A stretch of DNA of 6,637 bases from NCBI GenBank assembly GCA_915066865.1, contig CAJZEE010000097.1:1-6637 (forward strand). Reading direction: 5' to 3'. How positions within the stretch are numbered: the stretch's first letter is position 1; every line of letters starts with the position of its first letter. Below are positions 6,441-6,637 of the stretch, piece after piece. Made by a program: the position numbers and the translations under genes. The DNA comes from an uncultured Veillonella sp. GTDB lineage: Bacteria; Bacillota; Negativicutes; Veillonellales; Veillonellaceae. Below the pieces are notes generated by a model. That model searched no databases. It was given only the letters and a program-made list of their open reading frames with translations, and was not told the origin of the DNA.

Positions 6441-6492
6441 AAAGAAACCCTAATTCTGGATTTCATGAAGCCATGAAAAGGCAGAATTAGGG
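6441..6492 (-). terminator. Hairpin between rpsU and yqeY, probably a partial terminator
   Basis: On the minus strand, CCCTAATTCTG (6492-6482) pairs perfectly with CAGAATTAGGG (6458-6448). Inside is a second stem of seven pairs, TTTCATG with CATGAAA, with a four-base loop and a small internal loop. It is followed by TTTCTTT, a weak T run, and then TATATATAAAATAGGAGG before yqeY. It begins eight bases after the rpsU stop. It could let rpsU be made in excess over yqeY, or mark an RNA processing site. Confidence 0.7.
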
Positions 6493-6500
6493 TAATCATC

Positions 6501-6637
6501 TTATGCTCTGAATTTGCGTTTTCTTGCTGCTTCAGATTTTTTCTTTCTTTTTACGCTTGGTTTTTCGTAGTGTTCGCGTTTTCTTACTTCAGACAAAACA
6601 CCCGCTTTTTGGCAGGAGCGTTTGAATCGACGAAGAG
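6501..6637 (-). CDS. rpsU: Ribosomal protein S21, partial (5' end outside window)
   Basis: The last 44 residues and the stop codon of bS21, a small basic protein of the 30S subunit that lies near the 3' end of 16S rRNA. The visible part begins LRRFKRSCQKAGVLSEVRKR, continues with REHYEKPSVKRKKK and ends AARKRKFRA, all typical of S21. About 13-15 N-terminal residues should lie beyond the right edge. It is the first visible gene of the rpsU-yqeY unit; its promoter is not in the window. Confidence 0.96.
   Translation of the reverse strand, partial: LRRFKRSCQKAGVLSEVRKREHYEKPSVKRKKKSEAARKRKFRA

Noticed and set aside
1..6637. Defence island, mobile element or CRISPR array
   Set aside because: All genes are core-type families, there are no regularly spaced repeats, no transposase or integrase motifs, and no long terminal inverted or direct repeats.

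Overview
The window looks like ordinary chromosomal DNA from a low-GC member of the Firmicutes. Ribosome binding sites are strong (AGGAGG) and start codons are ATG. An rpsU-yqeY pair sits next to a long-form glutamine synthetase, and the codon use fits a Negativicutes genome such as Veillonella. That genus is my inference from general familiarity, not something the sequence proves. I see no transposase, integrase, phage gene, CRISPR array, tRNA or rRNA.

Layout, left to right. Positions 1-2434 (minus strand) hold two overlapping genes for a heterodimeric ABC exporter. The upstream gene (707-2434) is complete. The downstream gene (1-720) runs off the left edge, so only its membrane domain is visible. 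A divergent intergenic region (2435-2716) carries probable promoters in both directions. On the plus strand follow tpx (thiol peroxidase, 2717-3232), a very clear intrinsic terminator, and psiE (3344-3739, a four-helix membrane protein of the PsiE family). A hairpin at 3779-3811 works in both directions and separates psiE from the convergent glutamine synthetase gene (3833-5737, minus). The glutamine synthetase has a strong promoter and a short leader containing a terminator-like hairpin immediately before its ribosome binding site. Upstream on the minus strand lies rpsU (partial, 6501-6637) followed by yqeY (5976-6419). A strong hairpin separates those two and also sits directly before the downstream ribosome binding site.

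Functionally these are mostly core genes: drug or lipid-type export, peroxide detoxification, nitrogen assimilation and translation. They do not form one pathway. The tpx gene uses codons typical of high expression, whereas the ABC genes are much more AT-rich.

I found no convincing new multi-gene system. The points most worth a second look are the attenuator-like leader of the glutamine synthetase gene, with a possible competing structure and a face-to-face promoter; the similar hairpin between rpsU and yqeY; the extended form of the glutamine synthetase; and a Fur-box-like site in the ABC leader.
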